A DNA stretch of 64,000 bases from Pseudomonas viridiflava (GTDB lineage: Bacteria > Pseudomonadota > Gammaproteobacteria > Pseudomonadales > Pseudomonadaceae), in NCBI RefSeq assembly GCF_900590885.1, contig NZ_UUON01000051.1, positions 186,001-250,000 of the forward strand, in the 5' to 3' direction. Both the position numbers and the translations under genes were made by a program. This document shows, one piece after another, positions 1 to 8,236 of the stretch; position 1 is the stretch's first letter, and every line of letters starts with the position of its first letter. Under the pieces are notes generated by a model that saw only the letters and a program-made list of their open reading frames with translations, searched no databases and was not told the DNA's origin.

Positions 1-782
1 ATCGGGTTGAACGGATCCTTGTGATCAAACAGCTGCGAGGAGGCAAAACCCACCACGCGCGCCACTTGCGGGTCCGGGTAGCTGCCGGCGACCAGTGCGC
101 GGCGAGCCGCGTTGGCACGGTTGGCCGAGAGCTCCCAGTTGCCGAAATCGCCCTGGCCCGCGTAGGGCTTGGCGTCGGTGTGGCCGCTGATGCTGATCTT
201 GTTCGGCACCGCCTTGATGGTGTCGGCCATGGCCAGCAGGATGTCTTCGAAGTACGGCTTCAGGCGCGCGCTGCCGGAGTCGAACATCGGCCGGTTGGCC
301 GCGTCGGTGATCTGGATGCGCAAGCCGTCCGGGGTGATCTCGAAGGAAATCTGATCCTTGAACTTCAGCAGCTGCGGGTTTTCTTCGACCTTGGTCTGCA
401 ACTCTTGCAGCAACAGTTCCAGGCGTTCCTGCTCGACCTGCTCGGCCATGGCCTCGACGGTGTCACGTTCGATCGGGATTTTTTCCTGGGGCGCTTCGGT
501 CTTGATTTCCGGGTTGATGGTGCGCTCAGGCGCCAGCTGCGGCGAGCCGCCTAGGTCGATCACGAAGGGCGTGCCGCTTTCCGAGAAACCGATTGGGTCT
601 TTGAAGTAGCCGGCGATGGCGATCTTCTGTTCGGGCGTTGCGGTGGACATCAGCCACAGCACCAGGAAGAACGCCATCATCGCCGTCGCAAAGTCGGCGA
701 AGGCGATTTTCCAGGCGCCACCATGGTGCCCCGCAGCGAAGCGCTTGACGCGCTTGATGATTATCGGCTGGTTGTTTTCCAT
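1..782 (-). CDS. motB: Flagellar motor stator protein MotB (C-terminus beyond window)
   Basis: MotB anchors the MotA/MotB proton-channel complex to peptidoglycan and carries the proton-binding aspartate. The frame reads leftward from an ATG at 782 and is still open at base 1, so the C-terminus is missing. The N-terminus has a basic cytoplasmic lead, then one membrane helix preceded by the motif AFADFATAMMAFFLVLWLM; the Asp at residue 30 corresponds to the essential Asp32 of E. coli MotB. The rest of the visible protein is an OmpA/MotB peptidoglycan-binding domain with the signature ISGHTDAKPY followed by NWELSANRANAARR. It starts three bases after the motA stop, so the two are translationally linked and share the FliA promoter upstream of motA. 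Pseudomonads also have a MotCD stator; assignment to MotB rests on the MotA partner and on the position next to psd/serB. Confidence 0.95.
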   Translation of the reverse strand, partial: MENNQPIIIKRVKRFAAGHHGGAWKIAFADFATAMMAFFLVLWLMSTATPEQKIAIAGYFKDPIGFSESGTPFVIDLGGSPQLAPERTINPEIKTEAPQEKIPIERDTVEAMAEQVEQERLELLLQELQTKVEENPQLLKFKDQISFEITPDGLRIQITDAANRPMFDSGSARLKPYFEDILLAMADTIKAVPNKISISGHTDAKPYAGQGDFGNWELSANRANAARRALVAGSYPDPQVARVVGFASSQLFDHKDPFNP

Positions 783-785
783 GGC

Positions 786-1637
786 TTAGCGACCGCGAAC
801 CGCTTGTTCCAGCTCGGCGAAGCTTGGGCGGTGCTTCGGATACAGAACCTTGCGGCCGAACTCCACCGCCAGCGATGGCGGCATGCCGGAAGCGGACGCC
901 ACCAGGCTGGCCTTGATCGATTCGTACAAGTTGATTTCTTCCTTGGCGTCGTGTGCCAGGGAGGTCGCCAGCGGGCCGAAGAAGCCGTAGGCCGCGAGAA
1001 TACCGAAGAAGGTACCGACCAGAGCCGCACCTACGTGCATGCCGATGGCGGCCTGGTCACCCTCGCCCAACGAGGCCATGGTCACCACGATACCGAGTAC
1101 CGCCGCGACGATACCGAAACCAGGCATGCCGTCGGCGATGCCGGTCACGGCGTGGGACGGGTGCTCCAGCTCTTCTTTAAGGCTGAACAGCTCCATGTCG
1201 AACAGGCCTTCCAGCTCATGGGGGGCCATGTTGCCGGAGGACATGATGCGCAGGTAATCACAGATGTAGGCGGTCATGCGCTCGTCTTTGAGCACGGCCG
1301 GGTATTTGGCGAAAATCGGGCTGGCGGCGGCGTCTTCGATGTCGGCCTCGATGGCCATCATGCCTTCGCGGCGGCTCTTGTTGAGGATCTCGTAGACCAG
1401 GCCCAACACCTCAAGATAGAAAGTGTGGGTGAAGCGCGAACCGAACATGGCCAGGGATTTTTTGATCACGTGCATGGTCATGTAGCCGGGGTTCGCCTGC
1501 AGGAAGGCACCCAGCGCCGCACCACCGATAATCAACACCTCGAAAGGCTGGATCAGTGCCGCAATTTTACCGTGGGACAGGACGTACCCGCCGAGCACGC
1601 TCGCGAAGACGACGATGATGCCGATAATTTTAGCCAT
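786..1637 (-). CDS. motA: Flagellar motor stator protein MotA
   Basis: MotA forms the proton channel of the flagellar stator with MotB and pushes on FliG at the rotor. The 283-residue length is normal for the E. coli-like MotA family. Visible landmarks are four hydrophobic stretches, a large cytoplasmic loop containing charged residues near position 90 (KSRREG) and Glu97, which match the FliG-contacting region, and the motif DGMPGFGIVAAVLG with Pro172, equivalent to the conserved Pro173. The ATG at 1637 is preceded by AGGAG-like bases. motB follows after three bases. A sigma-28-type promoter lies 69 bases upstream, so expression as a late flagellar gene pair is expected. Confidence 0.97.
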   Translation of the reverse strand: MAKIIGIIVVFASVLGGYVLSHGKIAALIQPFEVLIIGGAALGAFLQANPGYMTMHVIKKSLAMFGSRFTHTFYLEVLGLVYEILNKSRREGMMAIEADIEDAAASPIFAKYPAVLKDERMTAYICDYLRIMSSGNMAPHELEGLFDMELFSLKEELEHPSHAVTGIADGMPGFGIVAAVLGIVVTMASLGEGDQAAIGMHVGAALVGTFFGILAAYGFFGPLATSLAHDAKEEINLYESIKASLVASASGMPPSLAVEFGRKVLYPKHRPSFAELEQAVRGR

Positions 1638-1705
1638 AGGAGATGAGTACTTGCGCCGTCGGGTTCATGGACATATTTGGTGTAACTGAAAAACTCTTGT
1701 TCTAC

Positions 1706-1732
1706 TTATCGGCAAAACTGCGCCAGACTATA
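1706..1732 (-). promoter_or_regulatory. Predicted FliA (sigma-28) promoter of motAB
   Basis: On the minus strand the bases read TATAGTCT, 11 bases, then GCCGATAA. The enterobacterial FliA consensus is TAAAGTTT-N11-GCCGATAA, so the -10 element is exact, the spacing is exact and the -35 element matches 6 of 8 bases. It lies about 70 bases upstream of the motA ATG and points at it. This is a sequence match only; no transcript data are available here. Confidence 0.8.
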
Positions 1733-1804
1733 GCCCGTTAAGGCGAAAAGCCAGTTCGGCCCGCTCCGGGCGTGTTGACCGCAAGTGATGATCGCGCCCC
1801 AATC

Positions 1805-3340
1805 ATGGCTAATGAAACGACAGTCCCAACTGCAAAACCCAACTCTCTCGCCGCTTGGATCAAGCGCCTGGACGATGTGCTCCTGCCTGTTCCCCAGGCC
1901 AGCCACGACCGCGTGTGCAAAGGCATCCGCGATAGCCGCAGTTCGTTGCGAGATATTGCCGAACTGATGCAGAGCAGCCCGGCGCTGGTGCTCAGCGTGA
2001 TGCGTGAGGCAAACAGCCACACCCAAGGCAGCCTGGCGGAACCGGCGGAAAACCTCGAAGTGGCGCTCAACCGCCTTGGCCTCAAGCGCGCCGAAGAACT
2101 GCTGGCGCGCCTGCCTTCGGTGCCCGAGCACGAGATACCCGTGGCCTTGCGCCAACTGCTGCTGGTGAGCCAGCACGCCTCACAGCAAGCCAACGGTTTG
2201 TTCGGCAGCCGCCTGGCGCGGCTGTGGCAAGACATCCACTGGGGCAGCCTGTTGTTTCTGTCGCCGCTGTGGCCGATGGCGGTGGCCTACCCCAAGCTGC
2301 TGGAAGAATGGGAGCTGCGGGTTATCCACAAAGGCGAGCGAGCCCGCAAGGTTGAACAGGAACTGTTCGGCGTACGCCTGCTGGACCTGTGCCTGGGCCT
2401 GACCGAAACCTGGCACCTGCCGATCTGGGTGTCTCAGGGCTATACCTTGCTGCGCAACGAGCAGCGCTTGCTGGTCAAGGCGCTGCATATCGCCCGCGAA
2501 GACGATCCGCTGCGCCATCAGCAATTGCTCGATGCCGAACCCAACCTGCGCCGCTGGCTGAACCAGCCTGCCAACACCGTACTGCTGGCCAACGGCCTGG
2601 CGATGTCGGCCCAGGAATCCTGGACCTGCCCGCACACCCAGCGCTGGCAATACCTCACTGCGCTGTACCTGCAACAGCCCTTGGGCGAGGTGCAGCAATT
2701 GGTTCACCAGCAGGCCGCGACCAGCGCCCGCAGCACCTTGATGCCCGACCTCTGGCACCCGGCGCTGTCGCTGATCTGGCCGTGGCATGTGCAAAAAATC
2801 CACCGTGGCCTGCTGCCGGCGCCACCGCCCACCGCCGAGGCCCTGGCCGTGTGGCGCAAGCGCTGCACCGAATTGCTGGTGGAGCCGAGCCGCTTTGCCA
2901 ACGCCATGCACTTGACCACCTGCGCCCGCGAGGCCCTGGTGGCCAGCGGTATGCAACGGGTCATGCTGCTGATGACCGATCGCGCCCAGAGCACCTTGCG
3001 TGTGCATCAGGTCGACGGCCTGCCCAAGGACGCCGACAACCTGAGCCTGGACGTGGTCAACAGCACCTTGCTGCAGCGCCTGATGGAAAAATCTGCCCAG
3101 GTGCGGCTCACCCCGGACAACCACGCCCAGTTCTCGGCCCTGCTGCCGCCGATCCTGCGCCGGATGTTTACCGGCGAGCACCTGCTGCTGCGCTCCTTGA
3201 GCTGCAACGGCAAGGTGGTGATGCTGATGGTGGCCGACCAGGGCGGCGGGCCGTTCTCGGAAACCACCGTGCAGGCCTTTGGCAAAACCGCCCAGTGCAT
3301 CGAGAAAGCCCTGCATAGCTTTACCAACCGCAGCGCCTGA
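1805..3340 (+). CDS. HDOD domain-containing protein
   Basis: This 511-residue cytoplasmic protein has an N-terminal HDOD region (about residues 15-220), recognisable from the helical pattern around RDSRSSLRDIAELMQSSP, then a leucine-rich middle and a C-terminal part (about 360-505) that looks like a divergent GAF-type sensory domain. HDOD proteins are signalling or scaffold proteins related to HD hydrolases but without the metal-binding residues; I see no HD-GYP signature. The frame is open from 1772, but the ATG at 1805 (MANETTVPTA) is the more natural start. It is divergent from motAB and followed by rhdA. The PAO1 counterpart by position is PA4955. The exact role is unknown; a link to motility is suggested only by neighbourhood. 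Confidence 0.85.
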   Translation: MANETTVPTAKPNSLAAWIKRLDDVLLPVPQASHDRVCKGIRDSRSSLRDIAELMQSSPALVLSVMREANSHTQGSLAEPAENLEVALNRLGLKRAEELLARLPSVPEHEIPVALRQLLLVSQHASQQANGLFGSRLARLWQDIHWGSLLFLSPLWPMAVAYPKLLEEWELRVIHKGERARKVEQELFGVRLLDLCLGLTETWHLPIWVSQGYTLLRNEQRLLVKALHIAREDDPLRHQQLLDAEPNLRRWLNQPANTVLLANGLAMSAQESWTCPHTQRWQYLTALYLQQPLGEVQQLVHQQAATSARSTLMPDLWHPALSLIWPWHVQKIHRGLLPAPPPTAEALAVWRKRCTELLVEPSRFANAMHLTTCAREALVASGMQRVMLLMTDRAQSTLRVHQVDGLPKDADNLSLDVVNSTLLQRLMEKSAQVRLTPDNHAQFSALLPPILRRMFTGEHLLLRSLSCNGKVVMLMVADQGGGPFSETTVQAFGKTAQCIEKALHSFTNRSA

Positions 3341-3397
3341 TGCTTGCGCTACAATCGCCGTCCTTTATCGCCAACATTTGTGCCCAGGAGACCTCAC

Positions 3398-4213
3398 ATG
3401 CCTGACTTCTCTGGCTTGCCGCTGGTGATCGAATCCAGCGACCTTATCGGTCAACTGGATGCCGAACACCTGATTCTGGTGGACCTCACCAGTGCCGCCC
3501 GCTACGCCGAAGGGCACATCCCCGGCGCGCATTTCGTTGACCCCAAGCGCACCCAACTGGGCCAGCCGCCGGCACCCGGCCTGCTGCCCCACAAGGCCGA
3601 CCTGGAAAAACTCTTCGGCGAACTCGGCCACACGCCGGACGCCACCTACGTGGTCTACGACGACGAGGGTGGCGGCTGGGCCGGGCGCTTCATCTGGATG
3701 CTCGACGTGATCGGCCACCAGAAATACCACTACCTCGACGGCGGCCTGCTGGCGTGGCTGGAGGAACAACACCCGGTCTCCACCGAGGTACCTGCCCCGG
3801 TCGGCGGCCCGGTCAGCCTCACGCTGCACGACGGCCCCACCGCCACCCGCGAATACCTGCAAAGCCGCCTCGGCGCGGCCGACCTGGGCATCTGGGACGC
3901 GCGCGGCCCGCTGGAGTACTCCGGCGAAAAAGTGCTGGCGGCCAAAGGCGGGCACATTCCCGGCGCGGTGAACTTCGAATGGACCGCCGGCATGGACAAG
4001 GCGCGCAACCTGCGCATCCGCCGCGACATGCCGCAGATCCTCGAAGACCTCGGGCTGACCAAAGATAAAGAAATCATCACCCACTGCCAGACTCACCACC
4101 GCTCTGGCTTCACCTACCTGGTGGCCAAGGCGCTCGGTTATCCGCGAGTCAAAGGTTATGCCGGTTCCTGGGGCGAATGGGGCAACCACCCCGACACCCC
4201 CGTAGAGATTTAA
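3398..4213 (+). CDS. rhdA: Thiosulfate sulfurtransferase (rhodanese) RhdA
   Basis: Transfers sulfane sulfur from thiosulfate to cyanide or thiol acceptors through a cysteine persulfide. The 271-residue protein has two rhodanese modules: an inactive N-terminal one (about 10-125) with LVDLTSAARYAEGHIPGA, and a C-terminal catalytic one with the loop HCQTHHRSG. The catalytic cysteine falls at residue 230 and the loop Cys-Gln-Thr-His-His-Arg is that of Azotobacter RhdA rather than the CRKGV(T) loop of bovine rhodanese. The ATG at 3398 follows CAGGAG; an upstream in-frame ATG at 3344 has no good ribosome site. psd starts 16 bases after the stop, suggesting co-transcription. Confidence 0.95.
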   Translation: MPDFSGLPLVIESSDLIGQLDAEHLILVDLTSAARYAEGHIPGAHFVDPKRTQLGQPPAPGLLPHKADLEKLFGELGHTPDATYVVYDDEGGGWAGRFIWMLDVIGHQKYHYLDGGLLAWLEEQHPVSTEVPAPVGGPVSLTLHDGPTATREYLQSRLGAADLGIWDARGPLEYSGEKVLAAKGGHIPGAVNFEWTAGMDKARNLRIRRDMPQILEDLGLTKDKEIITHCQTHHRSGFTYLVAKALGYPRVKGYAGSWGEWGNHPDTPVEI

Positions 4214-4229
4214 GGTTTAAGGACAGTAA

Positions 4230-5090
4230 ATGAAAAAGCAGTTGTTTATCCTCAGCCAGTACCTGCTGCCGCACCACCTGCTGTCGCGGTTGGCCGGCTG
4301 CATTGCCGAGTGCCGCGTGCGCTGGTTCAAGAACGCCTTCACCACTTGGTTCGCCAAGCGCTATCAAGTGGACATGTCCCAGGCCCTGGTCGAAGACGTC
4401 ACCGCCTACGAGCATTTCAACGCCTTCTTCACCCGCGCGTTGAAAGACGGCGCCCGCCCGCTGGATCAAACCCCTGGCGCGGTGCTGAGCCCCGCCGACG
4501 GCGCGATCAGCCAACTTGGCCCGATCGAGCATGGCCGCGTGTTCCAGGCCAAGGGCCACAGCTTCAGCGTGCTGGAATTGCTGGGCGGCGACGCGGCCGT
4601 GGCGGCGCCCTTCATGGGCGGCGATTTCGCCACTGTGTACCTGTCGCCGAAGGACTACCACCGCGTGCACATGCCACTGGCCGGCACCCTGCGCGAGATG
4701 GTCTACATTCCCGGGCGCATCTTCTCGGTGAACCAGACCACCGCCGAGAACGTGCCGGAACTGTTTGCACGCAACGAACGCGTTGCCTGCATTTTCGACA
4801 CCGAACGCGGCCCGATGGCCGTGGTGTTGGTGGGCGCGATGATCGTCGCGTCGATTGAGACCGTATGGGCCGGGCTGGTGACGCCGCCGAAACGCGAACT
4901 GAAAACATTCCGCTACGACGAAGCCGCCCGCGCGCCGATCCACCTGGAAAAGGGTGCGGAGCTGGGTCGCTTCAAGCTGGGTTCGACTGCGATTGTGCTG
5001 TTCGGGCCGGATCAGGTTAAGTGGGTTGAAGAACTGTTGGCGGGTTCGGCAGTGCAGATGGGTCAGGGTATGGGCTTGCCGAAGGCCTGA
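4230..5090 (+). CDS. psd: Phosphatidylserine decarboxylase proenzyme
   Basis: Makes phosphatidylethanolamine from phosphatidylserine at the inner membrane. The 286-residue proenzyme is the normal length of the short proteobacterial type. The self-cleavage site LGST is present in the context FKLGSTAIVLF; Ser252 would become the pyruvoyl prosthetic group of the alpha chain (Ser254 in E. coli). The triad neighbourhood is visible as SPADGAI and DYHRVHMPL. It lies 16 bases downstream of rhdA, preceded by TTAAGGAC. It ends facing serB, and a symmetric REP hairpin sits in the 72-base gap and may end transcription from both sides. Confidence 0.97.
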   Translation: MKKQLFILSQYLLPHHLLSRLAGCIAECRVRWFKNAFTTWFAKRYQVDMSQALVEDVTAYEHFNAFFTRALKDGARPLDQTPGAVLSPADGAISQLGPIEHGRVFQAKGHSFSVLELLGGDAAVAAPFMGGDFATVYLSPKDYHRVHMPLAGTLREMVYIPGRIFSVNQTTAENVPELFARNERVACIFDTERGPMAVVLVGAMIVASIETVWAGLVTPPKRELKTFRYDEAARAPIHLEKGAELGRFKLGSTAIVLFGPDQVKWVEELLAGSAVQMGQGMGLPKA

Positions 5091-5110
5091 TCTAAAGCCG
5101 ATTGCAGTTC

Positions 5111-5146
5111 AAATGTGGGAAGGGGCTTGCCCCCTCCCACATTTTT
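5111..5146. repeat. Symmetric REP-type hairpin between psd and serB
   Basis: An inverted repeat with arms AAATGTGGGA(A)GGGGC and GCCCCCTCCCACATTT around a TT loop; one arm has a single base change. Outer bases are A-rich on one side and T-rich on the other, so it could act as a bidirectional terminator for the convergent psd and serB genes. Near-identical copies occur at 15114 and 29061 in this window. Confidence 0.85.
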
Positions 5147-5162
5147 GTCCGCGCTTTGTCAG

Positions 5163-6377
5163 TTACAGCTGACCATCACGGTCACGCAAGCCAAGTAGAT
5201 ACAACACCCCATCCAACCCCAGCGTCGAAATCGCCTGCTTGGCCGACTGTTTCACCAACGGCTTGGCCCGAAACGCCACGCCCAACCCGGCAATTGCCAG
5301 CATCGGCAAGTCATTCGCCCCGTCGCCGACCGCAATGGTCTGCTCCAGACGCAAGCCTTCCTTGTGGGCCAACTCCTTCAGCAAGTCCGCTTTGCGCTGG
5401 GCGTCGACAATCGGCTCCACCGCCACGCCGGTCACTTTGCCATCCACCACTTCCAGCTCGTTGGCGAACACGTAGTCGATGCCCAGCTTGGCCTGCAATT
5501 GCTTGGCGAAGTAGGTGAAGCCGCCGGACAGGATCGCGGTCTTGTAGCCCAGGCGCTTGAGTTCGGCGAACAGGGTTTCGGCGCCCTCGGTCAGGCGCAG
5601 AGAGGCGCCGATGGAGTCCAGCACGCTCACGTCCAGGCCTTTGAGCAGGGCCAGGCGCTCCTTGAAGCTGGCGCGAAAGTCCAGCTCACCGGCCATTGCG
5701 CGCTCGGTAATCTCGGACACCTGCTCGCCCACGCCGGCAGCCTTGGCCAACTCGTCGATGACTTCGGCTTCGATCAGCGTGGAGTCCATGTCGAACACGG
5801 CCAGGCGGCGGTTGCGACGGAACAGCGAGTCTTCCTGGAAGGCGATATCCACATTCAGTTCCTGGGCCACGCTGAGGAACTCGGCGCGCAGGGCCTGCGG
5901 GTCGGCCGGCTCACCGCGCACGGAGAACTCGATGCAGCCCTTGCCCTTGTCGGCCGGCGTGTCCAAGGGCATACGCCCCGACAGACGGTCGATATGGTCG
6001 ATATTCAAGCCGTACTGCGCGGTGATTGAGCTCACGCGCTGCAGTTGCTCGGCAGTAACCTTGCGGGTCAGCAGGGTGACGATATGGCGTTTCTTGCCCT
6101 GGCCGGCCACCCAATGCTGGTAGTCCTCTTCGGACACCGGGGTGAAACGCACCTGCTGATCCAGCTTGTAAGCCGTGAACAGGATGTCCTTGAGCACCGA
6201 CGAGGCCTGCTCGGTGCTGGGGATTTCCACCAGGATGCCGAACGACAGGGTGTCGTGGATCACCGCCTGGCCGATGTCGAGAATGTTCACACCACCCTGG
6301 GCCAGAACACCGGTAATGGCTGCGGTAAGACCCGGGCGATCTTCACCGGTGATGTTAATCAGGACAATTTCGCGCAA
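5163..6377 (-). CDS. serB: Phosphoserine phosphatase SerB
   Basis: Last step of serine synthesis: hydrolyses O-phosphoserine. The 404-residue protein has two N-terminal ACT-like segments (about 1-85 and 95-180, beginning EIVLINITGEDRPGLTAAI) and a C-terminal HAD phosphatase domain. HAD motif I is VFDMDSTLIEAEVID with nucleophile Asp196 and Asp198; motif II is AILSGGFTYF; motif IV is AVGDGANDLPML. The start is a TTG at 6377 preceded by GGGGG seven bases upstream; no in-frame ATG lies nearby. It is divergent from the AhpA/YtjB-like gene, the same arrangement as serB and smp (ytjB) in E. coli. From memory, fimX (PA4959) sits near here in PAO1; it is absent. Confidence 0.96.
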   Translation of the reverse strand: MREIVLINITGEDRPGLTAAITGVLAQGGVNILDIGQAVIHDTLSFGILVEIPSTEQASSVLKDILFTAYKLDQQVRFTPVSEEDYQHWVAGQGKKRHIVTLLTRKVTAEQLQRVSSITAQYGLNIDHIDRLSGRMPLDTPADKGKGCIEFSVRGEPADPQALRAEFLSVAQELNVDIAFQEDSLFRRNRRLAVFDMDSTLIEAEVIDELAKAAGVGEQVSEITERAMAGELDFRASFKERLALLKGLDVSVLDSIGASLRLTEGAETLFAELKRLGYKTAILSGGFTYFAKQLQAKLGIDYVFANELEVVDGKVTGVAVEPIVDAQRKADLLKELAHKEGLRLEQTIAVGDGANDLPMLAIAGLGVAFRAKPLVKQSAKQAISTLGLDGVLYLLGLRDRDGQL

Positions 6378-6447
6378 GGCGCACCCCCAGGCTGGAAAAA
6401 AACCGCATTCTACCCACTTTCAGTGACCATCGGGCACAGCCAGCGCT

Positions 6448-6475
6448 TTGCCGGTCCTAGGGCTGTCGCTATACT
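6448..6475 (+). promoter_or_regulatory. Candidate sigma-70 promoter of the AhpA/YtjB-like gene
   Basis: TTGCCG, a 16-base spacer, and TATACT lie 35 bases before the GTG start at 6511. The -10 matches 5 of 6 bases and the -35 matches 4 of 6. Prediction from pattern only. Confidence 0.45.
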
Positions 6476-6510
6476 GCGCGTCAACTTCACGGACCAAGAG
6501 CCGAGCGCAA

Positions 6511-8040
6511 GTGAACCGGCCCACGCCAGTAAAAACCGATAACTTCTTCCTGCTGATCTTCCGGGCACTGCGCCACCGCCGTGTACCGATCGCATTGCGC
6601 ATCGCCAGCCATAACGTGATCCTGGTCGCCCTGGCCCTGGTGATCTATGCCTGCGTGATGGGCTTGCAGTTCAAGCAGGCCATGCACGAACAAGCCGATG
6701 CGCTGGGTGAGAGCCTCACCACCCAGACCGCCACGTCGGCGACCGAGTTGCTGGTGTCCAACGACATCCTCAGCCTCAACGTGCTGCTCAACAACCTGAC
6801 CAAGAACCCGCTGGTGGCCCACGCCGCCATCTACAGCGTGGACAACCGGATCATGGCCGAAGCCGGGCAGCGCCCGAAAAACGGCCTGCTGGGCGAAGCG
6901 GAAGGCTTGTACCAGAGCAATATTACGTTTCAGGATGTGAAGGCCGGCCAACTGCGCATCAGCCTCGACATGCAGCAGTTCCAGCAGCCGATGACCATCA
7001 GCCTGCAGAGCATGGGCATCCTCAGCGCGATCCTGCTGGCCCTGGCCCTGGCCTTGAGCCTGCGCCTGGGGCGGCATATCTCCACGCCGCTGATGCAACT
7101 GCGCATCTGGCTGCGGGACATCGACGAACACACCCCGGCCACCGACCGCCAGGATGAGATCGGCGACCTCGCGCGCCAACTGCACGCCAGCTTTGCCCCG
7201 GAGCCTGCGCCCCGCGCAGTGGAGCCCGAGCCGGACTACGACGACACCGACTACGGCGACGAGCCTGAGTTTGAAGTGCGCAACCTGCGCGACCCGGGCT
7301 TTGACGAGAGTGCCCCGGTGGCCGGCCTTAAACCCGCGACTCGCCAGGCGTTCAAGGCCGAAGAAGACGAACTGGACGACGAAGATCCCTTCGCAGACCT
7401 GCGCGACACCTCGGCCAACAGCCCGGCCGTCGCGCCCAAGCCAACACCCGAGCGCAATGCCGAACCCCAGCACAGCGCCGTATTAGCTGTGCAACTGGGC
7501 GCCCAGGACCAATTGCGTCGCCTGCCCCGCGCCCGCCTGACCGAGCTGCTGGAGCGCTATCGCGACTGCCTCGACCAGGCTGCCTCGCTGTACCAAAGCG
7601 AGCTGCACACCCTGAACGATGGCAGCACGCTGATGCTGTTCCACAGTGAAGACAGCGGCGAAGACTACCTGACCAACGCCATCTGCTGCGGCGAGCTGCT
7701 ACGCGCCCTGGGCCATGCCCTGCAGATCGAAGTGGCGGACAGCGGCATCACCCTGCAACTGCAGCTTGGCTTGACGGTGGGCGATGATCTGTTTGGCATG
7801 AGCCAGATCGATCTGCTGCTTACCGAAATCGCCCAGGATGCACTGGCCTTGTCGCAACACAGTCGCAACCTGCTGCTGGTGGAACGCAAGATCAGTGAAG
7901 ACGCGCTGATTCGCCAGCGCGCGCGTATCCGCCCGATTGCCAGCCCCGAGGGCGCCAGTTGCGTGGAGCGGTTGATGGAGCCGTACCCGTCGATGCTGGA
8001 GCGCCAGCTTGCGCGGATGCATGAGACCCGTAAGCCATAA
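6511..8040 (+). CDS. AhpA/YtjB (Smp)-family two-TM HAMP protein
   Basis: A 509-residue inner-membrane protein of unknown exact function. Membrane helices lie at about residues 34-52 and 168-187, enclosing a roughly 115-residue periplasmic segment; a HAMP-like linker follows (about 188-235, with ISTPLMQLRIWL and DEIGDLARQL). Then comes a low-complexity acidic stretch (about 240-310, many Asp/Glu) and a C-terminal domain (about 330-500) that resembles a degenerate nucleotide-cyclase fold, though I see no intact catalytic metal or base-binding motif. The GTG at 6511 (VNRPTPVK) is chosen because it follows AGAGCCGAGC and avoids a poor upstream extension to 6448. The family name comes from the layout and from being divergent to serB, as E. 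coli smp is. Confidence 0.75.
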   Translation: MNRPTPVKTDNFFLLIFRALRHRRVPIALRIASHNVILVALALVIYACVMGLQFKQAMHEQADALGESLTTQTATSATELLVSNDILSLNVLLNNLTKNPLVAHAAIYSVDNRIMAEAGQRPKNGLLGEAEGLYQSNITFQDVKAGQLRISLDMQQFQQPMTISLQSMGILSAILLALALALSLRLGRHISTPLMQLRIWLRDIDEHTPATDRQDEIGDLARQLHASFAPEPAPRAVEPEPDYDDTDYGDEPEFEVRNLRDPGFDESAPVAGLKPATRQAFKAEEDELDDEDPFADLRDTSANSPAVAPKPTPERNAEPQHSAVLAVQLGAQDQLRRLPRARLTELLERYRDCLDQAASLYQSELHTLNDGSTLMLFHSEDSGEDYLTNAICCGELLRALGHALQIEVADSGITLQLQLGLTVGDDLFGMSQIDLLLTEIAQDALALSQHSRNLLLVERKISEDALIRQRARIRPIASPEGASCVERLMEPYPSMLERQLARMHETRKP

Positions 8041-8058
8041 AGAACACGGGTGAACTAC

Positions 8059-8150
8059 TGTGGGAGGGGGATTGCCCCCGATAGCGGTGGTTCAGTTAGT
8101 AATGTGCTAACTGATATTCAGCCATCGGGGGCAAGTCCCCTCCCACATTT
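8059..8150. repeat. REPIN (two inverted REP units)
   Basis: Unit one begins TGTGGGAGGGGGATTGCCCC and continues into CGATAGC (to 8085); unit two is its inverted partner ending CCCCTCCCACATTT (8121-8150). The 35-base spacer itself can fold, with CAGTTAG and CTAACTG as arms. This is the standard REPIN doublet of fluorescent pseudomonads, sitting just after the AhpA/YtjB-like gene. Confidence 0.85.
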
Positions 8151-8186
8151 GGGTCTCCACAAGCCTCAAGTAAATCGCACACAAAC

Positions 8187-8219
8187 AAAAAGGCCCGCTG
8201 AATCAGCGGGCCTTTTTTT
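8187..8219. terminator. Bidirectional rho-independent terminator
   Basis: AAAAA, stem AGGCCCGCTGA / TCAGCGGGCCT and seven T form a textbook intrinsic terminator usable on both strands. It separates the convergent AhpA/YtjB-like gene (ends 8040) and PqiC-like lipoprotein gene (ends 8237). Confidence 0.9.
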
Positions 8220-8236
8220 GTGGGGCGGGTCTCAGG

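Noticed and set aside
5091..5162. Absence of fimX between psd and serB
   Set aside because: fimX serves type IV pili in P. aeruginosa and is not expected in all pseudomonads; no remnant is visible.
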